From assembly GCA_902524955.1 (NCBI GenBank), contig CABZEY010000003.1:1-64000 (forward strand): a DNA stretch of 64,000 bases, in the 5' to 3' direction. The position numbers and the translations under genes are program-made. How positions within the stretch are numbered: the first letter of the stretch is position 1; each line of letters starts with the position of its first letter. Shown piece after piece: positions 16,725 through 30,436 of this stretch. Under the pieces are notes generated by a model, which worked only from the letters and a program-made list of their open reading frames with translations, made no database searches and had not been told where the DNA came from. The stretch is from an uncultured Pelagibacteraceae bacterium. Lineage in GTDB: Bacteria; Pseudomonadota; Alphaproteobacteria; Pelagibacterales; Pelagibacteraceae.

Positions 16725-17636
16725 ATGAGTGAAAAAAAATTAAAATTTGTAGGACCCATAGTCATCCTTTTAGGTTTTTTAGCTTACTCAACGCTTTTTG
16801 TAGTATCTGAAGTTCAGCAAGCTATAGTGTTACAATTTGGTGATCCAAAAAGAATAGTTCAAAAAGCTGGATTAAATTATAAAATTCCATTTATTCAAAA
16901 TACAGTTTTTCTAGATACGAGAATTTTAAATTTAGATGCACCACCGGAAGAAGTTATCGCATCTGACCAAAAGAGATTAATTGTTGATGCTTTCGCAAGA
17001 TTTCAAATAAAAGATCCTTTACAATTTTATATATCAGTTGGTAATGAGAGAGTTGCCAGATCAAGATTATCAACAATTGTAAATGCAAGAATAAGAGGTG
17101 TTTTAGGTAAAGAAGAATTACAAACGTTGGTTTCGAAAGATAGAGCGAGATTAATGGATCAAATTACAAAAGATGTAAACACTGAAGCAGAAAAATTAGG
17201 AATTAAAATAATAGATGTTAGAATTAAACGTGCTGATTTACCCCAAGCAAACAGTGAGGCAATTTATAGAAGAATGCAAACTGAAAGAGAAAGAGAAGCA
17301 AAAGAATTTAGAGCAGAAGGTGCAGAAATAGCACAGACTGTAAGATCGACAGCAGATAAAGAAGTTACAATTATTTTAGCTGAGGCGAATAAAACAGCTC
17401 AGATTTTAAAAGGAGAGGGTGACGGACAAAGAAATAAAATTTTTGCTAATGCTTTTGGGAAAGACCCAAGGTTTTTTAGCTTTTATAGGTCCATGCAGTC
17501 TTATGAAAAATCTCTAATAGGAAAAGATACATCTTTAATACTCTCACCAGACAGTGACTTTTTTAAATATTTTGGAAAATCTGGTACCAACCAAAGAAGA
17601 AGAGCAGCACCACCATCAGCTAAAAAAAAACAATAG
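16725..17636 (+). CDS. hflC: FtsH protease modulator HflC
   Basis: 303 residues with an N-terminal membrane helix (about 9-27), the SPFH domain (VSEVQQAIVLQFGDPKR) and the HflC-type VDAFARFQIKDPLQFY, RRMQTEREREAKEFRAEGAE coiled coil and late FFSFYRSMQSYEKS segment. The partner of HflK; the pair limits FtsH access to membrane substrates. The C-terminus is an extra basic Gln/Arg/Pro tail. Four bases separate it from the DUF2065 gene. Confidence 0.95.
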   Translation: MSEKKLKFVGPIVILLGFLAYSTLFVVSEVQQAIVLQFGDPKRIVQKAGLNYKIPFIQNTVFLDTRILNLDAPPEEVIASDQKRLIVDAFARFQIKDPLQFYISVGNERVARSRLSTIVNARIRGVLGKEELQTLVSKDRARLMDQITKDVNTEAEKLGIKIIDVRIKRADLPQANSEAIYRRMQTEREREAKEFRAEGAEIAQTVRSTADKEVTIILAEANKTAQILKGEGDGQRNKIFANAFGKDPRFFSFYRSMQSYEKSLIGKDTSLILSPDSDFFKYFGKSGTNQRRRAAPPSAKKKQ

Positions 17637-17640
17637 TTAA

Positions 17641-17826
17641 ATGAAAGAACTAATTGTAGCGATTGGCTTACTATTTGTTATTGAAGGTTTATTATATACT
17701 ATTTTTCCAACCCAAATGAAAAAAATGTTACAACAAATGCAAAATATATCCGCATCAAATTTAAGAACTGGTGGCCTTTTTTTTGCTTTAATTGGGTTTA
17801 TTATTATTTGGATTATTAAAGGATGA
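17641..17826 (+). CDS. DUF2065 small membrane protein
   Basis: 61 residues: two hydrophobic helices joined by a polar loop (FPTQMKKMLQQMQNISASNLRTGGL), the pattern of DUF2065. The gene commonly lies between hflC and a degP-type protease in alphaproteobacteria, as here, and its last 4 nt overlap the protease start (ATGA). The function is not established; the context suggests a small inner-membrane factor of the HflKC/DegP quality-control group. Confidence 0.88.
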   Translation: MKELIVAIGLLFVIEGLLYTIFPTQMKKMLQQMQNISASNLRTGGLFFALIGFIIIWIIKG

Positions 17827-19244
17827 GATCAGCTTTAAAAATTTTCTTTTTTGTGTTTTTAATAAACATAAGTCATAACTACGCATTCTCAGCAGACGTT
17901 TCAAAGGGATTTTCAAAACTTGCAGAAAAATCTATGCCATCAGTTGTTAATATTTCAGCAACAACTGTAGTTGAAACAAGATCACAGCCGTTTCCATTTC
18001 AATTTCCTCCAGGCTCTCCATTTGAGGAATTTTTTAAAGATTTTGACCAAAATCGTGGACCTCAAAAAAGACGATCAACTGCTTTAGGATCCGGTTTTGT
18101 TATTAAGGATAATGGTACAGTAATCACAAACAATCACGTAATTCAGAATGCAGAAGGTATAGTTGTAAAGTTTACTGATGGAAAAGAATACGAGGCAAAA
18201 TTAATCGGTACGGATCCCGTAAGTGATATTGCAGTTTTAAAAATACAATCCAATAAAAAATTTCCTGCAGTCAAGTTTGCAGATTCTGATAATGCTAAAG
18301 TCGGTGATTGGGTTCTTGCAATAGGCAATCCATTTGGACTAGGTGGAACAGTTACTCAAGGTATCATTTCTGCAATAAATAGAGATATTAATATGGGTCG
18401 GTATGATAACTTTATTCAGACAGATGCTTCGATCAACCAAGGTAATTCGGGAGGTCCTTTATTTAATATGGATGGAGAAGTCTTAGGAATTAATACCGCA
18501 ATTTTTTCAAATTCAGGTGGATCAGTCGGTATTGGTTTTGCAATCCCAGCTAATTTTGCAAAAAATGTTATCGATCAACTTATTAAGTATGGTGAAACAA
18601 AGAGAGGCTGGTTAGGTGTAAGAATTCAAACAGTAACAAAAGAGATTGCGGATAGCCTAGGTTTAAATGAAACAATTGGGGCTTTAGTTACTGATGTTAA
18701 TAAAAATAGTCCTGCAGATAAAGCTGGTTTACAGCAAGGAGATATAATTACAGAGTTTAATGGGCAAAAAGTAAAAACCATGCGCGATTTACCAAGGTTA
18801 GTTGGCGAGGCAGAGGTTGGCAAACCAGCAAAGCTAAAGATCTGGAGAAAAAAAAGATTTATAACAAAAACAGTTGTGCTTGGAAGATTAGAGGACACTG
18901 CAGAATTTAAACAAAAAAAAATTCCAACTAAATCTCAAGAACAAACACTCAGCAGTTTAGGAATTGATATTAGGAATATTAATGATGATGATGCAAAAAA
19001 TAGAAGCAAATTACGAAATAAATCTGGTGTCATTATCAAAAAAATTGATCCAAATGGCGCAATGTCTCTACTAGCTGTAAGGCCAGGAGATGCAATAGTT
19101 GCATTACAAAATACACCAATTAAAAATACTCGTGATTTTGAAAAAAAATTAAAAAAGCAAATTAATTCGGGAAGTAAATCAATCTTATTGACTATTGTTG
19201 ATCTTCAAAATTCTACAAGATATATCGGCGTAAAAGTAAAATAA
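17823..19244 (+). CDS. degP: Periplasmic serine protease, DegP/HtrA family
   Basis: 473 residues. Signal peptide of about 24 residues ending HNYAFSA, trypsin-like domain with the full triad His105 (NNHVI), Asp135 (SDIAVLKI) and Ser209 (GNSGGPLFN), then two PDZ domains (about 260-350 and 380-470; GWLGVRIQTV and AVRPGDAIVAL). It degrades or refolds damaged envelope proteins. Placement after hflKC and DUF2065 forms a membrane/periplasm quality-control operon. Length is normal. Confidence 0.95.
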   Translation: MRSALKIFFFVFLINISHNYAFSADVSKGFSKLAEKSMPSVVNISATTVVETRSQPFPFQFPPGSPFEEFFKDFDQNRGPQKRRSTALGSGFVIKDNGTVITNNHVIQNAEGIVVKFTDGKEYEAKLIGTDPVSDIAVLKIQSNKKFPAVKFADSDNAKVGDWVLAIGNPFGLGGTVTQGIISAINRDINMGRYDNFIQTDASINQGNSGGPLFNMDGEVLGINTAIFSNSGGSVGIGFAIPANFAKNVIDQLIKYGETKRGWLGVRIQTVTKEIADSLGLNETIGALVTDVNKNSPADKAGLQQGDIITEFNGQKVKTMRDLPRLVGEAEVGKPAKLKIWRKKRFITKTVVLGRLEDTAEFKQKKIPTKSQEQTLSSLGIDIRNINDDDAKNRSKLRNKSGVIIKKIDPNGAMSLLAVRPGDAIVALQNTPIKNTRDFEKKLKKQINSGSKSILLTIVDLQNSTRYIGVKVK

Positions 19245-19253
19245 TTATCTTAA

Positions 19254-20168
19254 ATGAAAAAAGTAATTCTTTTAGCTGGACCAACAGCTTCAGGAAAATC
19301 TGATTTAGCGATTTTTTTAGCAAAAAAAATTGATGGTGAAATTATCAATGCAGATAGTATGCAAGTTTTTAAAGAAATTAAGATTCTATCTGCTAGACCA
19401 AATAATTATAACGGTATAAAGCATCACTTATATGGATTTTTAACCGTAAAAAAAAATTTTTCCACAGGTGAATGGTTAAGGTTAGTTGAAAAAAAAATCA
19501 CTCAGATAATTAGGAAAAAAAAGACACCAATAATTGTAGGTGGAACAGGATTGTATTTTAAATCTCTTTTAAGTGGTCTCGCAAAAATCCCGAGTATTAC
19601 ACAAACTCAAAGACAAAAAATAAGTTCATTATACAATAAAATTGGAAATAAAGAGTTTTATAAAAAATTAGTTAAACTTGATCCAAAGTGTAAAAATAAA
19701 ATTTCGTTTAATGACAAGCAGCGAATGATAAGATTTTATGAAGTAAAATTTTATACTAAGAAATCAATATTTTTATGGCAAAAAGAAACTCAACATAATT
19801 TAAAAAATTATTATTTTATCAAAATATTTTTAAATTTGCCCAAACCTCTCCTTTTGAATAAAATTAATAAAAGATTTAAACAAATGATGGATAATGGTGC
19901 ATTAAAAGAGGCACAAAATTTTAATAATTTGGGCATACGAAGCCAGTTGACCGCAAATAATATTCTAGGTTTGAAAGAGCTAGTTTCCTACCTAAATGGT
20001 AAAACCTCAATAGATTATGCATTTGAGAGGTCCATAATACGAACTAGGCAATATATTAAACGACAAATGACTTGGTTTAGAGGCCAAATGAAAGGTTGGA
20101 AAGATTTTAGCGATCCAAAGAAGTCAGATTTACGAAAAAAAGTTTTAAATTTTATCAGAACGACTTGA
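19254..20168 (+). CDS. miaA: tRNA dimethylallyltransferase
   Basis: 304 residues. P-loop GPTASGKSDLA at about 8-18, INADSMQVFKEIKILSARP (substrate Asp and Thr/Ser region), GGTGLYFKSLLSGLAKIP, and the late RTRQYIKRQMTWFRGQ block all match MiaA. It adds the isopentenyl group to A37 of tRNAs reading UNN codons. Strongly lysine-rich, as expected in this AT-rich genome. It follows degP after 9 nt. Confidence 0.95.
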   Translation: MKKVILLAGPTASGKSDLAIFLAKKIDGEIINADSMQVFKEIKILSARPNNYNGIKHHLYGFLTVKKNFSTGEWLRLVEKKITQIIRKKKTPIIVGGTGLYFKSLLSGLAKIPSITQTQRQKISSLYNKIGNKEFYKKLVKLDPKCKNKISFNDKQRMIRFYEVKFYTKKSIFLWQKETQHNLKNYYFIKIFLNLPKPLLLNKINKRFKQMMDNGALKEAQNFNNLGIRSQLTANNILGLKELVSYLNGKTSIDYAFERSIIRTRQYIKRQMTWFRGQMKGWKDFSDPKKSDLRKKVLNFIRTT

Positions 20169-20207
20169 CCCCAGTTTCAGTTAAGCTAAATTCAATTTAT
20201 TGGAGAT

Positions 20208-21967
20208 ATGGATAATCAATTAACTGGAGCAGAAATTGTTTTTAAAGCACTAAATGAACATGGTGTTGAATATATTTTTGGCTATCCAGGTGGTGCAGTT
20301 TTGCCATTGTATGATCAAATTTCAAAACAAAAAAAAATTAAACATATTTTAGTTCGGCACGAACAAGGTGCTGGGCATGCTGCTGAGGGATATGCTAGGT
20401 CATCGGGCAAGACTGGTATTGCTTTGGTGACATCAGGACCAGGAGCAACCAATATGGTTACAGCTTTAACAGACGCTTACATGGACTCAATTCCTTTAGT
20501 TTGTATTACTGGACAAGTACCAACTCATTTAATTGGAACTGATGCTTTTCAAGAGTGCGATACTACAGGAATTACAAGACCATGCACAAAACATAATTGG
20601 TTAGTAAAAGATATAAACCTACTAGCAGAAACAATTCACAAAGCCTTTCACGTTGCAAATTCTGGCAGACCAGGCCCTGTCTTAGTTGATATTCCAAAAG
20701 ATGTTCAATTTCAAAAAGGAAATTATAAAAGCGGAAAAGAAGTAGTTGTAGAAACTTATAAGCCAAAAGTAAAAGCAGAACTCACAGATATAGAAAAAGC
20801 AGTGGAGATGATTGTTAAGTCGAAAAAACCTGTCATATATTCAGGTGGCGGTGTTATAAATGCTGGTACAAAAGCTTCTGATGCCTTAACTGAGTTTACA
20901 CGTGTAACGAATTTTCCAATTACTTCAACTTTACAAGGCCTTGGGGCATTTCCAGGTAGTGATCCGCAATTTTTAGGAATGCTTGGTATGCATGGTACGT
21001 ATGAAGCGAATAATGCGATGCATGAGTGTGATTTAATGATAAATGTTGGAGCCAGATTTGATGATAGAATAACTGGACGAGTTGACGCTTTTTCACCAAA
21101 CTCAAAAAAAATTCATATAGATATAGATCCTTCTTCTATAAACAAAATTGTAAAGGTTGACGTGGCAATCGTCGGTGATTGCTTAAGTGTGCTTAGTGAT
21201 ATGTTGACAACGTTAAGAAATAAACACTCTGACTTTTGTAATTCAAATAAAGAAAATATAAGTGGGTGGTGGAAACAAATTAATAAATGGAGAGAGAAAA
21301 AGTCTTTATCTTATAAACAAGATGATAAATTAATTATGCCACAATATGCAGTTGAGAGATTATATGAAATTACAAAGAGTCAAGATGCATATATTACAAC
21401 AGAAGTAGGGCAGCATCAGATGTGGGCAGCTCAATTTTACAAGTTTGACAAACCTAATAGATGGATGACCTCTGGAGGTTTGGGAACAATGGGCTATGGT
21501 CTACCTGCCGCAATAGGAACTCAGGTTGCAAATCCTGGAAAGTTAGTAGTTGATATTGCAGGTGAAGCATCAATTTTAATGAATATCCAAGAGATGTCTA
21601 CAGCTGTTCAATACAAACTGCCTGTAAAAATTTTTATATTGAACAATCAATGGATGGGTATGGTTAGACAATGGCAAGAATTATTGCATGAAAAAAACTA
21701 TTCTGAAAGTTACACAGAAGCTTTACCGGACTTTGTAAAACTCGCAGAAGCATACGGTGCTGTAGGTATAAGAGCAACAAATCCAAAAGAGTTAGATGAC
21801 AAAATTAAAGAGATGGTCAATATTGATCGTCCAGTAATTTTTGATTGCTTAGTTAAGAAAGATGAAAACTGTTTTCCAATGATCCCATCAGGAAAGGCTC
21901 ACAATGAAATGATTTTGGGACCAGAAGATGAAGAGGGAATTACCGAAGAAGGAAAAGTATTAGTTTA

Positions 21968-21968
<1 letters not shown>
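20208..21968 (+). CDS. ilvB: Acetolactate synthase large subunit
   Basis: 586 residues of the ThDP-dependent acetohydroxyacid synthase family. YIFGYPGGAVLPLYD, the catalytic Glu52 in RHEQGAGHAAEGYAR, the FAD-binding middle domain, and GEASILMNIQEMSTAVQ with NNQWMGMVRQWQ (ThDP-Mg motif) are present. It catalyses the first common step of Val/Leu/Ile synthesis. The ORF ends on the A that begins the next ATG (TAATG), and the small subunit and ilvC follow without gaps. The start at 20208 is preceded by TGGAGATATG. Confidence 0.97.
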
Positions 21969-23544
<1,576 letters not shown>

Positions 23545-23644
23545 AAATCTGCTTTTCTTCAAAAAATTGAGAAAAGAAACCCATTTTGATTCAATCAAAG
23601 GTTTAATTAGTAGATTTTTTTCTAAAGATGATTAAATTACAGTT

Positions 23645-26253
<2,609 letters not shown>

Positions 26254-26259
26254 TAAGTA

Positions 26260-27075
26260 ATGAAATTTGCATCTTCGACAAATGTCGATGTAAAAAAAAA
26301 TATCTTCGTATTTATTTTAATATCGTTCATATTATTTTTTCTGGATCGGAATGATAATAAATATCTTAAACATATACGTTTTATTGTGAATGATACTATT
26401 ATTTATTCATCAGTAGTTTTAAAATCACCATTTAATTTTGTAATAGAAACATCTAAAAGTGTTACTAATTATTTCCAAAAAAAAGATGCTTCAGTCGATA
26501 AAAATAAACTCACAAATTTAGAAAATAAAGTTAATACATTAAAAAATGAAAATATTGCTTTAAAACTTCAAATAGAGAATTTAAAGAAAATTAGTGGAGA
26601 AGAAATTTATAAATTTGAAACTGTGCAAGCTAAAGTTTTACTTTATAAAAGTAATATTTTGCATGAAACAATAATCATAAATAAGGGTAAAAACGATGGT
26701 ATAAAAGCTGGTGATCCACTTATAAAAAATAATATTTTAGTCGGTAAAGTATTAAAAACTAATTTCAATTCGTCACATGGTATTTTAATAACAAATATAA
26801 ATAGTCGTATTCCAGTTCGTATAGGAAAAAAAAATTATAAGGCAATAATTGTTGGTAATCCTAAATCTGAAAGACTATTGAATTTAGAGTTTTTACCCAA
26901 AGAATATGATTTTGAAGATGGAGATATTATTTATACCACTAGTATAGAGAATATTATGCCAGATGGAATATTAGTTGGTGAAATTAAATTAAGAGATAAC
27001 AAAAATTTTGAAGCAAAACCTTTATATGATTTTAGTCAACTGGATTATTTAACTGTAGTCAAAATTTCTAAATAA
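26260..27075 (+). CDS. mreC: Rod-shape determining protein MreC
   Basis: 271 residues: a short cytoplasmic segment, one membrane helix at about 16-32, a coiled coil (about 75-112, LTNLENKVNTLKNENIALKL), then the beta-rich periplasmic MreC core with GDPLIKNNILVGKVLKTN and DGDIIYTTSIENIMPDGILVG. It links cytoplasmic MreB to periplasmic PBP2. It begins six bases after mreB. Confidence 0.93.
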   Translation: MKFASSTNVDVKKNIFVFILISFILFFLDRNDNKYLKHIRFIVNDTIIYSSVVLKSPFNFVIETSKSVTNYFQKKDASVDKNKLTNLENKVNTLKNENIALKLQIENLKKISGEEIYKFETVQAKVLLYKSNILHETIIINKGKNDGIKAGDPLIKNNILVGKVLKTNFNSSHGILITNINSRIPVRIGKKNYKAIIVGNPKSERLLNLEFLPKEYDFEDGDIIYTTSIENIMPDGILVGEIKLRDNKNFEAKPLYDFSQLDYLTVVKISK

Positions 27076-27077
27076 AT

Positions 27078-27572
27078 ATGATTAAATTTTTATATAAATA
27101 TATAGCTTCAATAATTTTATTAACTACCGTTTTAATTGGTTCACTAAATATAGAAATTTTAGGAAAACAGATCTCTTACTATATTAATTTACAATTAATA
27201 CTTATTTATATATTTAAAATTTCGAATCCTAATTTAAACTTTGGTAAAGGTTTTTATTTGTTTTTAATCAGTATTATAAATGACTCGTTGAATGGACTTT
27301 TTTTTGGGACATCGGCTATATTATATTTTATAGTTTTTTCTGTTGCAGCTTTTCAATCTTCAATTAAACTAAGAAGTATATTTTTATCAGAGTGGGTGTC
27401 ATTTGGACTATCTTTAATTTTAGCATACTTAGTATTTTTTGGTCTAATAAATTTATCTGGAGAGGATGTTATTTTGTCAAATATTGCTATAAATTTTGTT
27501 TTAACTTTAATTGGATATCCAGTTTTTTGGTTTTTAATTGTAAATATATTTTTTAAAGATGTTAACAGATAA
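27078..27572 (+). CDS. mreD: Rod-shape determining protein MreD
   Basis: 164 residues with five or six membrane helices and little charged sequence. Primary similarity is weak, as is usual for MreD, but size, topology and position two bases after mreC make the call safe. The FLISIINDSLNGLFFGTSAILYF segment fits the conserved core of the family. Its last 14 nt overlap the COQ9-like gene. Confidence 0.85.
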   Translation: MIKFLYKYIASIILLTTVLIGSLNIEILGKQISYYINLQLILIYIFKISNPNLNFGKGFYLFLISIINDSLNGLFFGTSAILYFIVFSVAAFQSSIKLRSIFLSEWVSFGLSLILAYLVFFGLINLSGEDVILSNIAINFVLTLIGYPVFWFLIVNIFFKDVNR

Positions 27573-28014
27573 AGAAAAAAAAATTCTTAAAAATAAGATC
27601 AAAAATATATCGAGTACAAATAAAAAAATCACTACTCTTCTTAATGAAAAATTAAAAAATGATTTAAAAAATAAAGACAAAATAAAAAATTTAATGAGAG
27701 ATAATATAAAAAAATGTAATAAAGAATTCTTTTTTATTTACAATATATCAAGCGATATGTGGTATTTGGCTGGAGACAAATCTACAGATTATAATTTTTA
27801 TACTAAACGACTAATTTTAAGCGGTATCTTGTTTAAATTGTATTTTAAAATACTAACTCTCAAGGAATATAAAGAAGAAGAGCTATCTAAAGATATTGAC
27901 TCTGAAATATTGAAAGTAGGTAAATTTAATAAAATTAAAGCAGAATTTTTGTCCTTGTTTGAAAAATCGAGTATTTTTAATAAAAAAAAAGGTACAAGAA
28001 CCCGAGGGTTTTAA
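27559..28014 (+). CDS. Short COQ9-like ubiquinone biosynthesis protein
   Basis: 151 residues. The central DMWYLAGDKSTDYNFYTKR (about 67-86) is the signature of the COQ9 C-terminal lipid-binding domain. In eukaryotic and most bacterial COQ9 proteins about 60 more residues of TetR-like helices precede it; here the N-terminus is only a Lys/Asn-rich helix. COQ9 presents ubiquinone intermediates to COQ7-type hydroxylases. The gene is overlapped by mreD (14 nt) and converges with purK, sharing 4 nt at the 3' ends. Confidence 0.8.
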   Translation: MLTDKEKKILKNKIKNISSTNKKITTLLNEKLKNDLKNKDKIKNLMRDNIKKCNKEFFFIYNISSDMWYLAGDKSTDYNFYTKRLILSGILFKLYFKILTLKEYKEEELSKDIDSEILKVGKFNKIKAEFLSLFEKSSIFNKKKGTRTRGF

Positions 28015-29054
28015 GCCTCAAGGGTTGTGAGATGCCCCATTTTTCTTTTTGGTTTAGCTTCTTTTTTTAAGTAATCAAAAAAAAACTCATTACTTTTAAA
28101 CTCTTTATTTTTGTATTTAAAAATATCTTGACCAATTATATTTTGCATAATAGCTGCTGACTTCATAACAGGTTCTACGGCTTCTAGGTTGCACACTGAT
28201 CTTACATGTGACTCAAATTGGCTTATATTGTAAGCATTAATAGTTAAGTGTCCTGAATTATGAACCCTTGGCGCTATTTCATTAACAAATAATTTATTGT
28301 TTTTATCAATAAAATATTCAACACACATTGTTCCGACGTAATTTAGTTCATTTGCTAATTTTATTGCATATCTTGTACTCTGGTCAGCTATTTTATTATC
28401 AATGTTTGATGGAATTTTAGAAGTATCTAAGATTTGATTTTTGTGAATATTTTCTATCGGTTCATATACTACGGAATTTCCATTTTGATATCTTGTAATA
28501 ATAACTGATATTTCCTTTTGTAAATTTATTTTTTTTTCTAAAATATACTCATTTTTGAAATCAATATTCTCGAAGTCTTTCGCATTTGATATAATATGTT
28601 GTCCTTTACCATCATATCCTAGTGTTGTTGTTTTAAGTATGCCTGGTAAAAATTTTTCAATATTTTCTATATCTTTATATGAGCAGATATTTTTGTAATC
28701 TACCGTATTTATTCCCAATTGATTTATAAAGTTTTTTTCTTTACTTCTATTTTGAATTATAAAATTTACATTTGGATCTGGATATACTGGCTTAATTTCT
28801 TGAATTTTTTTTAATGTTGGAACTGGTATGTTTTCAAATTCAAATGTTACAACATCTACTTGATTAGCAAATTCTTTGATTTTTGTTTCGTCATTATATT
28901 TCGCGCATATAAAATTGTTTGAGTAATTTTGCGCAGGAGAGTTTATGTCATCACAATATATAACAGTCTTTACCCCAAGTTTTTTCGCTGCCTGACAAAG
29001 CATGCTTCCTAATTGGCCACCACCAATTATTCCTAAAACTTTGTAACTAGACAT
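28011..29054 (-). CDS. purK: N5-carboxyaminoimidazole ribonucleotide synthase
   Basis: 347 residues of the ATP-grasp fold. LGIIGGGQLGSMLCQAAKKLG opens the protein; GKGQHII is the ATP-grasp loop; CVEYFIDKNNKLFVNEIAPRVHNSGH is the conserved metal/ATP region. With PurE, encoded 2 nt upstream in transcription order, it converts AIR to CAIR in purine synthesis. The order purE-purK is the normal one. Confidence 0.95.
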   Translation of the reverse strand: MSSYKVLGIIGGGQLGSMLCQAAKKLGVKTVIYCDDINSPAQNYSNNFICAKYNDETKIKEFANQVDVVTFEFENIPVPTLKKIQEIKPVYPDPNVNFIIQNRSKEKNFINQLGINTVDYKNICSYKDIENIEKFLPGILKTTTLGYDGKGQHIISNAKDFENIDFKNEYILEKKINLQKEISVIITRYQNGNSVVYEPIENIHKNQILDTSKIPSNIDNKIADQSTRYAIKLANELNYVGTMCVEYFIDKNNKLFVNEIAPRVHNSGHLTINAYNISQFESHVRSVCNLEAVEPVMKSAAIMQNIIGQDIFKYKNKEFKSNEFFFDYLKKEAKPKRKMGHLTTLEA

Positions 29055-29056
29055 AA

Positions 29057-29554
29057 TTAAGGTCTTAGCTTAACTGATTTTGTTTGTCGATTTCTATATT
29101 TTTTAATTAGATTATTAATCTTTGAATTATTAATGGCAAGAATAGATGCAGATAATAGCGCTGCATTAATTGCACCACTTTTTCCAATTGCAACCGTTCC
29201 AACTGGAATACCTTTTGGCATTTGAACAATGGACAACAAACTATCCAACCCTTTTAATTTCTTACTTTCAATAGGAACTCCAATAACCGGTACAGTTGTT
29301 AAAGATGCAATCATACCTGGAAGATGTGCTGAACCACCAGCTCCTGCAATAATAACGCCAATATTATTTTTCTTTGCATTAATTGAATACTCAAACATTC
29401 TTTTTGGCGTTCTGTGTGCAGAGACTATTTTTGTCTCAAATTTAATTTTTAAAGACTTCAATATATCCGCTGCATGTTTCATTGTAGGCCAATCTGACTT
29501 ACTGCCCATTACAATAGAAACAATTATAGAATTATTTTTTTTTGTTTTTTTCAT
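29057..29554 (-). CDS. purE: N5-CAIR mutase
   Basis: 165 residues. [14 protein letters not shown] near the N-terminus, [10 protein letters not shown] with the catalytic His, and [18 protein letters not shown] are the class I PurE motifs. It moves the carboxyl group from N5-CAIR to CAIR. Sits between the TrcR-like gene (11 nt upstream) and purK. Confidence 0.96.
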   Translation of the reverse strand: MKKTKKNNSIIVSIVMGSKSDWPTMKHAADILKSLKIKFETKIVSAHRTPKRMFEYSINAKKNNIGVIIAGAGGSAHLPGMIASLTTVPVIGVPIESKKLKGLDSLLSIVQMPKGIPVGTVAIGKSGAINAALLSASILAINNSKINNLIKKYRNRQTKSVKLRP

Positions 29555-29565
29555 GGATTTAATAA

Positions 29566-30165
29566 TTAACTTTGAATTTCGTTAGACGCTGCAGCTTTAG
29601 CAGCTTTTTTTGCTTCACGCTCTTTTTTCTTTACTTCTCTTTCATGTCTCCTTTTTGCTTTATCTATTGCTGCTTGTAATTCTGTTTGAGAACATAGATT
29701 TGCCATTACAGGATCTTTAGGAGTGATGTTAGAAATATTCCAATGCTTTCTGTTTCGAATAGCATCAACAGTATTTTTTGTTGAGCCAACTAACTTACAA
29801 ATTTGTGCATCTGTTAAATTTGAATAGTTTTTTGTTAGCCACGCTATTGCATTGGGTTTATCTTCACGTTGTGATATTGGGGTATATTTTGTTCCAACCA
29901 TTTTTTTTACTTCAAATTCAACGTTTTTTTCAACTAGCTTTAATGGTCTATTAGGATCTTGAGAGGATGCTTCAATCTCATCTCTTGTCAATTGATTGGA
30001 TAATATTGGATTATAAGCCTTAATACCTATGGCCACATCACCATCAGCAATACCTTTGATTTCTAATTCATGAAGACCACAAAATTCAGCTATTTGCTTA
30101 AAAGTTAAACTAGTATTTTCAATTAACCAAACAGCAGTTGCTTTTGGCATTAATGGTAAATTCAT
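29566..30165 (-). CDS. TrcR/DUF1013 family cell-cycle regulator
   Basis: 199 residues. The N-terminus [20 protein letters not shown] with [16 protein letters not shown], the [32 protein letters not shown] helix-turn-helix-like region (about 110-145), and a Lys/Ala-rich tail match DUF1013, named TrcR in Caulobacter. The family is almost confined to alphaproteobacteria and is linked to CtrA-type cell-cycle control. A sigma-region-like role is often suggested; no target can be seen here. Confidence 0.9.
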   Translation of the reverse strand: MNLPLMPKATAVWLIENTSLTFKQIAEFCGLHELEIKGIADGDVAIGIKAYNPILSNQLTRDEIEASSQDPNRPLKLVEKNVEFEVKKMVGTKYTPISQREDKPNAIAWLTKNYSNLTDAQICKLVGSTKNTVDAIRNRKHWNISNITPKDPVMANLCSQTELQAAIDKAKRRHEREVKKKEREAKKAAKAAASNEIQS

Positions 30166-30166
30166 T

Positions 30167-30388
30167 TTAGCTCTTTTTTAAATTAGCGAAACGTTTGTTA
30201 AATTTACTCACTCTACCTTTGTCTTGAGCTTTTTGACTTTCGCCAGTCCAAGCAGGATGAGATTTTGGGTCTATTTCGAGTTTCATTACTTCACCATCTG
30301 ATCCCCAAGTCGATAAAGTTTCAAACTCAGATCCATCTGTCATTTGAACTTTAATTTTATTTAATTTTGGATGTATACTTTTTTTCAT
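30167..30388 (-). CDS. rpmE: 50S ribosomal protein bL31
   Basis: 73 residues: [19 protein letters not shown] at the start and [12 protein letters not shown] with [13 protein letters not shown] in the tail. None of the four zinc-binding cysteines is present, as is normal for the alphaproteobacterial form. Together with the Cys-free bL36 this makes both proteins zinc-independent. The next gene begins one base beyond its stop. Confidence 0.95.
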   Translation of the reverse strand: MKKSIHPKLNKIKVQMTDGSEFETLSTWGSDGEVMKLEIDPKSHPAWTGESQKAQDKGRVSKFNKRFANLKKS

Positions 30389-30436
30389 AATTAAAGATTG
30401 GTTTATAACAAATAAAGTGGGATACTCAATGAAGAT

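Noticed and set aside
23552-23576. Seven-bp stem CTTTTCT/AGAAAAG after ilvC as a terminator
   Set aside because: Short A/T-dominated stem, 11-base loop and no T-run following. Not separable from background.
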